Source of the DNA: a bacterium
Lineage (GTDB): Bacteria; Bacillota; Bacilli; Lactobacillales; Streptococcaceae
DNA: 10,291 bases
Direction of reading: 5' to 3'
Assembly (NCBI GenBank): GCA_905221505.1
Contig: CAJNDL010000049.1
Span: forward strand, 1 to 10,291
Under the pieces are notes generated by a model. It was not told where the DNA came from. It did not search any database and worked only from the letters and a program-made list of their open reading frames with translations. Position 1 is the stretch's first letter. Each line of letters starts with the position of its first letter. The translations under genes and the position numbers were made by a program. This document shows positions 1 through 6,948 of this stretch, one piece after another.

Positions 1-762
1 TCTTTTACAGTTTTTCCTGTTTTTTCTCCTGTTAATTTATCCGCTACTTTTGGATTTGCATCATCCTTGTCTGGAATTCCATCGTTGTCATCATCTGGAT
101 CAGTCACATCTGGAATACCGTCGCCATCTGTATCGCGTTGGATAGTTACAGGAATTTTTACAACAGTCTCTTCTGTTCCACGTTTCAGTTTAACTGGAAT
201 CTCTACTGTGCGTTCTTCTTCTTTTGGTCCCCAATCTGTGACAGTTGGTGTACCTGTCAAGTTTCCATTACCATCGACCGTCAAACCATTTACTGGATTA
301 TCTACTGTAATCGTTGTGCCTGGTTTGTTTGGTGTTACTACCTTAGTATTTGCTGGGACAGGTGTTTTTTCTTTTACAGTTTTTCCTGTTTTTTCTCCTG
401 TTAATTTATCCGCTACTTTTGGATTTGCATCTTCTGTATCTGGAATTCCATCGTTGTCATCATCTGAGTCTACTTTATCTGGAATTCCGTCGCCATCTGT
501 ATCGCGTTGAATTGTAACTGGAACATCCTTAGTAACTATCTCGTCACCATGTTTAACCTTAACTGGAATCGTAATTTTACGTTCTTCTTCTTTTGGTCCC
601 CAATCTGTGACAGTTGGTGTGCCAGTTAAGTTACCATCGCCATTTACTGTTAATCCATTGACTGGTGTTTCTGTGGTGATTGTTGAACCTGGTTTGTTTG
701 GTGTTACTACTGTAACTGGCGTAGTTTTTTCTTTTTCCAGAACTGGTGCTGGTGGAGTAACT
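1..762 (-). repeat. 123-residue tandem units: Ig-like segment plus thrombospondin type 3 motif
   Basis: The unit period is 369 bp: the stretch at 1-62 recurs at 370-431 essentially unchanged, and the WGPKEEER codons at about 221 recur at about 590. Each unit has a segment with NGLTV, then GNLTGTPTVTDWGPKEEER (similar to putative Ig domains of the He_PIG type). It then has an acidic motif DTDGDGIPD followed by DDDNDGIPD (57-134 and 426-503), and a Lys-rich linker with ADKLTGEKTGKTVK. The D-x-D-G-x-x-D pattern is the calcium-binding thrombospondin type 3 motif. The array runs out of the window, so total copy number is unknown. Confidence 0.85.
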
Positions 763-3700
763 TCAGCTCCCAAACTACCATTTGCTGTTCCTCTAGCTAC
801 TGGACTCTCAAGAACTACATTATCAATTCTCTTAGAAACTCTTGCAGTTATTTCTGTTTTATCTGCAACCTCAGCATCAGAAATTGTCACAACGCCTGCA
901 GGGGTTACTGACACTTTATCAGCTGTCTTACCATTTACAGTCCAAGTATTTCCTGATTTCGTAACCGTTACAGTTTCTGGAGTTGTCTTACCTGTTGGTA
1001 CATAAGTAAGGGTGATAGTATCGATATCTTGTGGATTAGTACTATTAGGGCGTGTTGGTGGGGTAATTGTCACACTACCATTCTCATGTCCAACTACGCT
1101 AGGCACTGTTGGCGTTACTGCTAACACTACTTGACGCTTAATTTCTGCAGGCGCAAATGTTGTTCTAGTTGTACTATTTACATCCGTAATAGAATTTTTG
1201 CTAGTATCTGGGAATACTGCTGTTGCGTTTCGAGTATATTTCCCTGAGTTATCTAGTGTTGTTCCTGAATCTAATTTATCTCCAGCTTTCCATGTCCACG
1301 TCATACCACTTGGTAAATAATTGTTTCCACGATCTGCTTTATCTTCACTATCTACAACTTTAAGATATCTATGAGCATCAATGTTTTTATCACTATTGGC
1401 TACATTCAATGTTGAAGCTACTGGTACTTTTGCGATACCATTTTCAAGGTTTCTAGTCTCAATATCAACTACTCGATATTTAAATTTTAAATCACGGCTA
1501 TCAGTAGCACTACTTCCTTCAACATGTAGAGTTGCTTCATGTTCTCCTAAAGTTTCAGTATTCAATACAGTACCTGAAGACAAGCGAGTTGCATATGGAT
1601 TTGCTTCAGTTTTCCCTGTTTGAGATGTAAATGTAGAAGTGGTTACTCCTTTTGGAAGTCCTCCCTTAACTTCTACTTTAGAAATTACACCTGAGTTATC
1701 CCATACCTTCAATTCAGGGTTAAATGTAGCGCCACGATAGACTGTAAAGATTGGTGAATTAGCTGTTTCTGTTAATGTAACACCATTTAAAGTAGCTTGT
1801 GGTTTTTGAACATCTTTTGCAGTTACTTTTGCTGGATCTGAATCAGTACTATCTCCATTCTTCGTAACTACTGTTACTTCTGTTCCGTCTTTTACTTTAT
1901 TTTCCGGAATCGTGATTTCTCCAGTATTTGGATTGATTTGTACTTCTGGAGTATTTACTGTCCATTTTCCTTTCGGATCTTTAGTTCCAACAGCTGTTTT
2001 TGGTTGATTATCTTCCCCTGTATATCTAATCGTAATCTTATCTGCTTTTGCTGGATCTTGTGGTTTACCTGTAACATCACCATTATCTTTCGCCACTGCT
2101 ACTGGTTTAGCTGGCTTAGAAAATTTCGCTGTTGCTTTTGCTGGATCTGAATCAGTACTATCTCCATTCTTCGTAACTACTGTTACTTCTGTTCCGTCTT
2201 TTACTTTATTTTCCGGAATAGTGATTTCACCTGTATTTGGATTGATTTGTACCTCGGGAGTATTTACTGTCCAGTTTCCTTTCGGATCTTTCGTTCCTAC
2301 AGCTGTTTTCGGAGTATTATCTTCCCCTGTATAGCTAATCGTAATCTTATCTGCTTTTGCTGGATCTTGTGGTTTACCTGTAACATCACCATTATCTTTC
2401 GCCACTGCTTCTGGTGTTTGTGGTTTTGAATTTTTAGCTGTATCTTTAGCTACTGGACTTTCAAGAACTACATTATTCTCGATGGTCTTAGATACTCTTG
2501 CAGCTACTTCTTTACCATCCGCAACTTCAGCATCAGAAATTGTTACAACACCTGCTGGGGTTACTGATACTTTATCTGGTGTCTTACCATTGACTGTCCA
2601 ATTATTTCCTGATTTTGCAACTGTTACAGTTTCTGGTGTAGTCTTACCTGTTGGTGTGTAAGTAAGTGTAATAGTGTCTACATCTTGTGGCGTTGTACTA
2701 TTAGGACGTGTTGGTGGGGTAACTGTTACACTACCATTTTCATTGGCTACTACGCTAGGCGCTGTTGGTGTCACTGCAAGAACTACTGGACGCTTAATTT
2801 CTGCAGCCGCAAATGTTGTTCTAGTTGTGCTATTGTTATCTGTCACAGAACTTGGGAATTGCGCTGTTGCATTTCGAGTGTATTTCCCTGAATTGTCTAA
2901 TGTAGTACCTGGATCTAATTGATCTCCAGCTTTCCATGTCCAAGTCATACCTTGAGGCAAGTGACTGTTTCCACGATCGCTTTGATCTTGGCTATCTACC
3001 ACTTTAAGATAATTATGAGCATCAACGTTTGTACGGCTATTTGGTACATTTAATGTTGAACCAACTGGTACTTTTGCGACACCATTTTCAAGATTTTTTG
3101 TTGTAATATCCACAACACGGTACTTGAACTTCAAATCACGACTATCAGTAGCACTGCTTCCTTCTACGTGAAGAGTAGCAGTATGTTCTCCCAATGTCTG
3201 AGTATCTAATACTCTACCTGAAGATAAACGAGTTTTATACTTCTTATCTTCTGAACTTCCATCTTTACCTGTTTGAGCTGTAAAGTTAGAAGCACTTACT
3301 CCACCAGGAAGATTTCCAACTGTTACTTTTGAGATGGTACCTGAGTTATCCCATACTTTAAGCTCTGGGTTAAATTCAGCACCACGATAGACTGTAAAGA
3401 TTGGTGTATTGGCTGTCTCTGTTAGCGTAATACCATTTAAAGTAGCTTGTGGTTTTTGAACATCTTTTGCAGTTGCTCTTGCTGGATCTGAATCAGCACC
3501 ATTTCCATTCTTCGTAACTGCAGTAACTTCTGTCAAGTCTTTTACTTTGTCCGCTGGGATTGTGATTTCCCCTGTATTTGGATCAATTCGAACATCTGGA
3601 TTATTCACAGTCCATTTGCCGTTTGTTCCTTTAGTTCCTTCAGCTGTTTTAGGTTGATTATCTTCACCTGTAAAGCTTACTTTGATTTTATCTACTTTTG

Positions 3701-6266
3701 TTGCATCTTGTGGTTTTGCAGTTACATCCCCATTATCCTTAGCTGTTGCTACTGGTGTTTGAGCTTTGTCATCTACAACATGTACCGCCGCATCTACAAT
3801 AACCTTACCACGTTGGGGGATTACTACTTCTACCTTACCATAAACAGGTTTTCCTGGCTCAGTGGCTTTCGATACATCAGGATCTTTAAACCAACGATAA
3901 GTTGTACCTCCTGGCAATTTATCGGTATTTTCAATACTCTTAATAGCATCTGGGACAACTCCTACTTTAGTAGTTTGCTCTTTAGATACTGGTTGGAAAT
4001 TGAAATTAGTTGCTTCTTCTGGTCTCAACGGCAATGTACCAATAATGGCATTTTCACCCGCTCTATAACGAATGCGTCCTGTAGTTGTATACCCTCCATA
4101 GGCAATATACGGATCATTCGCCAAGCGTGATTTGATCTCTGATACCATCGGATTACTTTTATCTTTATTAACCCAATCCGACATAATACTTTGATCCAAT
4201 TCATCCCCTTCTAAAACTTTTGTTTTAAAAGTTATGATTGAACGTTGCCCAGCAACGACGTTCAGTTTATCTTCTATAACACCTCTAACAAGGTTGTATT
4301 CAAGACGATTTTTATAAATACCTAACATATCAATAACACGTGGAAATGCATCGTCGTTAGGTTCTGTCCCATCTCCACTGTTTTTACGGTAAATATTCGA
4401 TCTCCAACCATTAGATGGGTTAATATAGTCCAGCCATCCGTCTACATTCTCAGTATAAGATGCCCCCGAACGTCGGACGCCATCTTTTACATATGCTCGA
4501 TAAGCTGGATTCTTATATTCCCATGCTGAAGCACTTCCAAACTCCTCATGAGATATTTGTTTTCCATCTTTGTATTTTGTATAAGTAAACTCATACGGAT
4601 CGCCAACTGTACGCGGAATAGCAAGTGAGATTTTCTTAGAAGAACCCGCAAGAGCATTTGCTGCTGGACCTGAGTCTAATATCCAATAGTAATACTTGTT
4701 GCCATTTTCAATACGCATCTCACGATATACACGAATGTTATCATAAGCTTGATTAGCTTTTCCTTTACTTACGAAAGCATACTGCTTAGTATCCGGTGAA
4801 AACACATCGCGGTGTGAATAGTCAATCATAGGGTTTTCTGTCCAACCAACACCGAAGTCTGTTACTTTTGTTTCACGAACAATACTCGTTCCACGACCAA
4901 CTACTTTCCCATCTTTTGTTACTACAGCTGTGACTTCTGCACCTTTTGTCATCAGTTGAGCATCAACATCAACAGTGAAATATCCATTAGATTGCGACTT
5001 CGTTTTATATTTTTGTCCTCCTACTGTGATTTCCACATCAGATTCCGCTGCTGTATATCCATCAACTTGTTTAACATAGGCTAGACTATCATTGAAGGAA
5101 ACTGTATTTGCTTCGCTTACAACTTCAGTAGCAACAGTTTTTCCATTCACTACCAATGTAACTGTATCTCCAACTTTAATCCCAGGAGCATTTAACTTGA
5201 ATGCACCTGAATCATCAAGTATTGAAGTTACCAATGTTGTGCCATTTTTCTTAATTTGAATTGTTGAAGATGGTGTCGCATATCCTGTGATAAATCCAGA
5301 GTTGGCTACAACAATTCCAAGTTGCCCACGACTAGTTGTTTTATCTATTGGTACAGATCTTAAATTAGAACCTCGATCCATACCTTGACCATTACGTGAG
5401 TCACGAGATCCTGAATTCAAACGTGTTGTAGCATTTTTAACAGAATTAAACATTCTCTTCACAAGTTTTGTCATATCTTCAACTTCGTTCAGAGAAACTG
5501 TTGTGTTTTCAAGAACTCCTTGAGCCAATCCCAATAGTTCATTGGCTTTTTCAAGAACTTCTTTGCTTGTCTCATGCTCAGGCAATTCCAAGACAGCTGC
5601 CTTCAATTGATCTACAGATACTTTCAAAGAATCTTTTTTAGCTGAAACAGTTTGACTCTCTTCGCTTGCGCTTACTGAAGAAGATGCGCTCGCTAGGATG
5701 TCAGCCGGCTTCTCAGTTTTATTCCCTTGAATCTCAGTTGATTCCTTAGCAGCAGCTAAGACTGTAACATCTTTAGACAAGAGTTCTACAAGCTCGTCGA
5801 TATCCTTTTGAGCTAGCTCAGAACTTTCTAGGGCTTCTTTCCCTTTTTGAAGTCTGTCTTTAACAGGTGAGACTACTGAGTCTGCAAGGTTTAATTTAGT
5901 TGAAAGGAGAGAATTTAATTCTTCAACTACTTTTCTCAACTTAGTTTTATCAACTGTAGTCGCGCTATTTTCAGTAATTGCTCCTTCTTTATTTTCTAAA
6001 GAATTATTAGCTACTTCTACTTTGTTTTCTGAAATTTCTTTAGCACCTACAGGCGACTTATCTTTTTCTTTGGGATTTACTACACTCGCAGTAGATTGTG
6101 CAGTGGTTCCGCTTACACTATCCGCACTAACAACGCGCGCACCCAAAAACATCAGTGCTGCAACAGCAACTGAAGCTGCACCGAAACTATACTTACGAAT
6201 AGAAAAGCGCAAGACTTTTTCACGTTGTTGTCTATTTACTTTATATGAATTCGATTTGTGTTCCAT
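1..6266 (-). CDS. Giant YSIRK-type cell-surface adhesin, N-terminal 2088 residues (3' end outside window)
   Basis: This is a probable wall-anchored, multi-domain adhesin of a streptococcus. I read one uninterrupted minus-strand frame from ATG at 6266 to the left edge. The start is set by AGGAGG four bases upstream and by the signal peptide that follows at once. Approximate domain order in residues: YSIRK signal peptide 1-48; helical, charged region 49-280; Ser/Arg/Gly/Asn-rich linker 281-305; Ig-like domain 310-390; further beta-rich segment 390-470; non-repetitive region 470-762; Rib-like domain 763-830; Ig-like arrays 834-1835; then 123-residue units with thrombospondin-type-3 motifs to the edge. 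The LPXTG anchor expected for such a protein must lie beyond the window, so anchoring is inferred. It has its own promoter and a terminator separates it from the upstream adhesin gene. Coding is certain; the ligand is unknown. Confidence 0.95.
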   Translation of the reverse strand, partial: MEHKSNSYKVNRQQREKVLRFSIRKYSFGAASVAVAALMFLGARVVSADSVSGTTAQSTASVVNPKEKDKSPVGAKEISENKVEVANNSLENKEGAITENSATTVDKTKLRKVVEELNSLLSTKLNLADSVVSPVKDRLQKGKEALESSELAQKDIDELVELLSKDVTVLAAAKESTEIQGNKTEKPADILASASSSVSASEESQTVSAKKDSLKVSVDQLKAAVLELPEHETSKEVLEKANELLGLAQGVLENTTVSLNEVEDMTKLVKRMFNSVKNATTRLNSGSRDSRNGQGMDRGSNLRSVPIDKTTSRGQLGIVVANSGFITGYATPSSTIQIKKNGTTLVTSILDDSGAFKLNAPGIKVGDTVTLVVNGKTVATEVVSEANTVSFNDSLAYVKQVDGYTAAESDVEITVGGQKYKTKSQSNGYFTVDVDAQLMTKGAEVTAVVTKDGKVVGRGTSIVRETKVTDFGVGWTENPMIDYSHRDVFSPDTKQYAFVSKGKANQAYDNIRVYREMRIENGNKYYYWILDSGPAANALAGSSKKISLAIPRTVGDPYEFTYTKYKDGKQISHEEFGSASAWEYKNPAYRAYVKDGVRRSGASYTENVDGWLDYINPSNGWRSNIYRKNSGDGTEPNDDAFPRVIDMLGIYKNRLEYNLVRGVIEDKLNVVAGQRSIITFKTKVLEGDELDQSIMSDWVNKDKSNPMVSEIKSRLANDPYIAYGGYTTTGRIRYRAGENAIIGTLPLRPEEATNFNFQPVSKEQTTKVGVVPDAIKSIENTDKLPGGTTYRWFKDPDVSKATEPGKPVYGKVEVVIPQRGKVIVDAAVHVVDDKAQTPVATAKDNGDVTAKPQDATKVDKIKVSFTGEDNQPKTAEGTKGTNGKWTVNNPDVRIDPNTGEITIPADKVKDLTEVTAVTKNGNGADSDPARATAKDVQKPQATLNGITLTETANTPIFTVYRGAEFNPELKVWDNSGTISKVTVGNLPGGVSASNFTAQTGKDGSSEDKKYKTRLSSGRVLDTQTLGEHTATLHVEGSSATDSRDLKFKYRVVDITTKNLENGVAKVPVGSTLNVPNSRTNVDAHNYLKVVDSQDQSDRGNSHLPQGMTWTWKAGDQLDPGTTLDNSGKYTRNATAQFPSSVTDNNSTTRTTFAAAEIKRPVVLAVTPTAPSVVANENGSVTVTPPTRPNSTTPQDVDTITLTYTPTGKTTPETVTVAKSGNNWTVNGKTPDKVSVTPAGVVTISDAEVADGKEVAARVSKTIENNVVLESPVAKDTAKNSKPQTPEAVAKDNGDVTGKPQDPAKADKITISYTGEDNTPKTAVGTKDPKGNWTVNTPEVQINPNTGEITIPENKVKDGTEVTVVTKNGDSTDSDPAKATAKFSKPAKPVAVAKDNGDVTGKPQDPAKADKITIRYTGEDNQPKTAVGTKDPKGKWTVNTPEVQINPNTGEITIPENKVKDGTEVTVVTKNGDSTDSDPAKVTAKDVQKPQATLNGVTLTETANSPIFTVYRGATFNPELKVWDNSGVISKVEVKGGLPKGVTTSTFTSQTGKTEANPYATRLSSGTVLNTETLGEHEATLHVEGSSATDSRDLKFKYRVVDIETRNLENGIAKVPVASTLNVANSDKNIDAHRYLKVVDSEDKADRGNNYLPSGMTWTWKAGDKLDSGTTLDNSGKYTRNATAVFPDTSKNSITDVNSTTRTTFAPAEIKRQVVLAVTPTVPSVVGHENGSVTITPPTRPNSTNPQDIDTITLTYVPTGKTTPETVTVTKSGNTWTVNGKTADKVSVTPAGVVTISDAEVADKTEITARVSKRIDNVVLESPVARGTANGSLGAEVTPPAPVLEKEKTTPVTVVTPNKPGSTITTETPVNGLTVNGDGNLTGTPTVTDWGPKEEERKITIPVKVKHGDEIVTKDVPVTIQRDTDGDGIPDKVDSDDDNDGIPDTEDANPKVADKLTGEKTGKTVKEKTPVPANTKVVTPNKPGTTITVDNPVNGLTVDGNGNLTGTPTVTDWGPKEEERTVEIPVKLKRGTEETVVKIPVTIQRDTDGDGIPDVTDPDDDNDGIPDKDDANPKVADKLTGEKTGKTVK
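770..1809 (-). repeat. Second B-C module pair (B2-C2) of the YSIRK adhesin
   Basis: B2 (about 1809-1128) and C2 (about 1127-770) repeat B1 and C1 with an offset of about 1650 bp. For example, the A/B junction motif at 3481 recurs at 1831, and the SDAEVAD-encoding stretch at about 2528 recurs at about 872. The array is therefore A-B-C-A followed by A-B-C, a 550-residue super-repeat with a few small indels. B2 has an insertion (TSKNSITDVNST region) where B1 reads SSVTDNNST. These modules probably act as a stalk. Confidence 0.8.
1809..3767 (-). repeat. Ig-like modules A1-B1-C1-A2-A3 of the YSIRK adhesin
   Basis: Module A (about 103 residues) begins near VATAKDNGDVT, has GEDN and GKWTVN motifs, and ends with TGEITIP and TKNG near the DSDPA motif; it resembles bacterial Ig-like domains. 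Copies start near 3767 (A1), 2426 (A2) and 2117 (A3). A2 and A3 are directly adjacent with a period of 309 bp and look almost identical in DNA, while A1 is more diverged. Module B (about 3458-2785) carries FTVYRGAEFNPELKVWDNSG and the SSATDSRDLKFKYRVVDI motif. Module C (about 2785-2427) carries ENGSVTVTPPTRP and ends at VVTISDAEVAD. Confidence 0.8.
3775..3980 (-). other. Rib-like domain of the YSIRK adhesin (residues about 763-830)
   Basis: The segment has the pattern of Rib/atypical-Rib modules: TTKVGVVPDAIKSIENTDKL, then LPGGTTYRWFKDPDVS, then a GKPVYGKVEVVIP strand with a conserved-looking R-G-K turn and a closing VDAAVHVVD strand. Rib-family modules form compact stalk domains in streptococcal surface proteins. 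The assignment rests on pattern similarity by eye, so a divergent Ig-like fold is possible. Confidence 0.5.
3980..4862 (-). other. Non-repetitive N-terminal region of the YSIRK adhesin, candidate ligand-binding domain (residues about 470-762)
   Basis: This stretch of about 290 residues starts near FGVGWTENPMIDYSHRDVFS and ends near GRIRYRAGENAIIGTLPLRP. It is rich in Tyr, Trp and Asn and has no internal repeat, unlike everything after it. It sits between an Ig-like domain and a Rib-like stalk module, the usual place for the binding head of a streptococcal adhesin. I do not recognise the family. Binding function is inferred from position and composition only. Confidence 0.5.
6123..6266 (-). 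other. YSIRK/G-S type signal peptide (residues 1-48)
   Basis: Residues 12-20 are basic and polar (RQQREKVLR). They are followed by FSIRKYSFGAASVAVAALMF, in which SIRK, Gly29 and Ser32 match the YSIRK-G/S motif. A hydrophobic core runs to about residue 42, and VSA-D at 46-49 gives a likely signal peptidase I site after Ala48. In streptococci and staphylococci this motif is known to direct secretion at the division septum and is typical of sortase-anchored proteins. Confidence 0.93.
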
Positions 6267-6270
6267 TTCT

Positions 6271-6276
6271 CCTCCT
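6271..6276 (-). promoter_or_regulatory. Ribosome binding site of the YSIRK adhesin
   Basis: AGGAGG on the minus strand lies four bases before the ATG at 6264-6266. The extended match (TTAGGAGGAG) is strong although the spacing is short. It fixes the start because no in-frame upstream start has a comparable site. Confidence 0.85.
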
Positions 6277-6305
6277 AAGGAAAATATAATATAGAAAAAG
6301 CAATC

Positions 6306-6344
6306 TTTATAACTTCAACCCCTTAAAAAGAGTTAAGTTATAAA
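6306..6344 (-). promoter_or_regulatory. 10-bp perfect hairpin in the 5' leader of the YSIRK adhesin
   Basis: TTTATAACTT (6344-6335) pairs with AAGTTATAAA (6315-6306) across a 19-base loop that can pair further through AACTC and GGGTT. It lies 29 bases ahead of AGGAGG. The stem is AT-rich and no T-run follows directly, so it is not a typical terminator. A role in RNA stability or translation is possible but unproven. Confidence 0.55.
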
Positions 6345-6417
6345 AATTACTATGATGATCGCTATTAGCAAATAACATCACAGCTATCACAGCTATCACA
6401 GCTATCACAGCTATCAC
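6307..6417 (-). CDS. Possible 36-residue leader peptide encoded by the 9-bp repeats (speculative)
   Basis: A frame opens directly after an in-frame TGA with GTG at 6417, runs through the repeats as Val-Ile-Ala triplets (VIAVIAVIAVIAVMLFANSD), and stops at TAA (6309-6307) inside the 3' arm of the leader hairpin. No ribosome binding site precedes it. If the predicted +1 is right, the GTG is the first codon of the transcript, so leaderless translation would be needed; an internal ATG at 6378 is the other option. It could equally be a chance frame of 111 bases. I list it because its start and its stop fall on the two leader elements. Confidence 0.25.
   Translation of the reverse strand: MIAVIAVIAVIAVMLFANSDHHSNFYNLTLFKGLKL
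6382..6417 (-). repeat. Four perfect 9-bp tandem repeats (GTGATAGCT) at the predicted transcription start
   Basis: The unit GTGATAGCT (minus strand) occurs four times without a mismatch, and a fifth degenerate copy begins GTGATG. The array begins at the +1 predicted from the -10 box. Copy number of such an array can change by slippage, and the 9-bp period would keep any reading frame through it. Confidence 0.95.
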
Positions 6418-6423
6418 AACTCA

Positions 6424-6452
6424 ATTATACCATTTTTAATATATTTAAACAA
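6424..6452 (-). promoter_or_regulatory. Extended -10 promoter of the YSIRK adhesin
   Basis: On the minus strand TTGTTT (6452-6447) is separated by exactly 17 bases from TATAAT (6429-6424), which is preceded by TGG, giving the extended -10 TGGTATAAT common in streptococci. AT-rich DNA lies upstream. The predicted +1 is near 6417, giving a leader of about 150 nt. Confidence 0.8.
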
Positions 6453-6833
6453 GCCAAAACCGATTTATTATATAAAATGAGAGATAAAATTTTTAATTAT
6501 CTATAAAATATTATTATGTTATATATTCAAATGCAACTAACTCTCTATCTTTGAAATAAATCTGTAATCACCTATCATATCAAATAATTCATCTTCACTT
6601 CGGTTCGTAAAAAATAATCATCTAGAAACTTTAATGGTAATAGATAACTCACTTTATGTCTCAGGTGGATACATGCATTAATTGCGTAGCAATTGAGAGC
6701 TGCTTAGTACAAATATTATAGTCGATTGAAATTAGAATAGTATGTCGCAACTACTAAAAGATTTCTAGAAATTCATTTTACTTCTCTCATAGATTTGTCC
6801 ACATCATATTTCAGTCTGCTATAGCACCTACTT
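6453..6833. other. Non-coding intergenic stretch between the two adhesin genes
   Basis: Apart from the possible coding remnant at 6537-6703, this AT-rich DNA shows no gene with a usable start and no RNA gene. There is a small inverted repeat, AATTGC (6680-6685) and GCAATT (6689-6694). I see no BOX or RUP repeat that I can recognise and no insertion sequence with paired ends. Confidence 0.6.
6537..6703 (-). pseudogene. Possible frameshifted remnant of an unknown coding sequence
   Basis: Two adjoining minus-strand frames look protein-like. The first (6703-6575) reads CYAINACIHLRHKVSYLLPL then KFLDDYF. The second (6617-6537) reads FTNRSEDELFDMIGDYRFIS and ends at TAG. They meet at a run of six T's; one extra T would join them into a single frame of about 68 residues ending in SKIES. 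There is no start codon with a ribosome binding site and stops lie just upstream, so it would be a 3' scrap of a gene, not a functional one. I do not recognise the family. In AT-rich DNA the resemblance to coding sequence could be chance. Confidence 0.35.
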
Positions 6834-6890
6834 AAAAAAACACAACAACGGCCTTACACCTCTTTTAAAACGAGGAACAAGGCCGTTGTT
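6834..6890 (-). terminator. Intrinsic terminator of the LPNTG repeat protein
   Basis: On the minus strand AACAACGGCCTT (6890-6879) pairs perfectly over 12 bp with AAGGCCGTTGTT (6855-6844). A nested CCTC/GAGG pairing lies in the loop. Seven T's (6840-6834) follow three bases after the stem. The T-run is on the minus-strand side only, so it serves the gene ending at 6949. Confidence 0.93.
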
Positions 6891-6948
6891 TAATCTTTTT
6901 CATTCATTGTCCACTTAACAATGAACCATTCATATTTTGACTAAATTT

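Noticed and set aside
67..510. Plus-strand open frame of 147 codons rich in Ser/Gly/Pro
   Set aside because: It is antisense to the TSP3-containing units of the minus-strand adhesin, whose frame is open for 6.2 kb. Its own repeats merely mirror the 369-bp units.
3654..4130. Plus-strand open frame of 158 codons
   Set aside because: It is a shadow of the adhesin. The composition is odd (Cys/Trp/Phe-rich), there is no ribosome binding site, and the minus frame is continuous here.
6022..6294. Plus-strand frame crossing the adhesin start
   Set aside because: It lies opposite the YSIRK signal peptide and its ribosome binding site, and has no ribosome binding site of its own.
6382..6417. CRISPR-like repeats
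   Set aside because: The 9-bp units are directly adjacent with no spacers, far too short for CRISPR.
6680..6694. AATTGC/GCAATT dyad as an insertion sequence end
   Set aside because: There is no matching partner end, no target-site duplication and no transposase sequence that I can recognise.
6715..6720. A second TATAAT on the minus strand in the intergenic region
   Set aside because: There is no acceptable -35 at 16-18 bases, no extended -10, and no gene with a start codon directly downstream.
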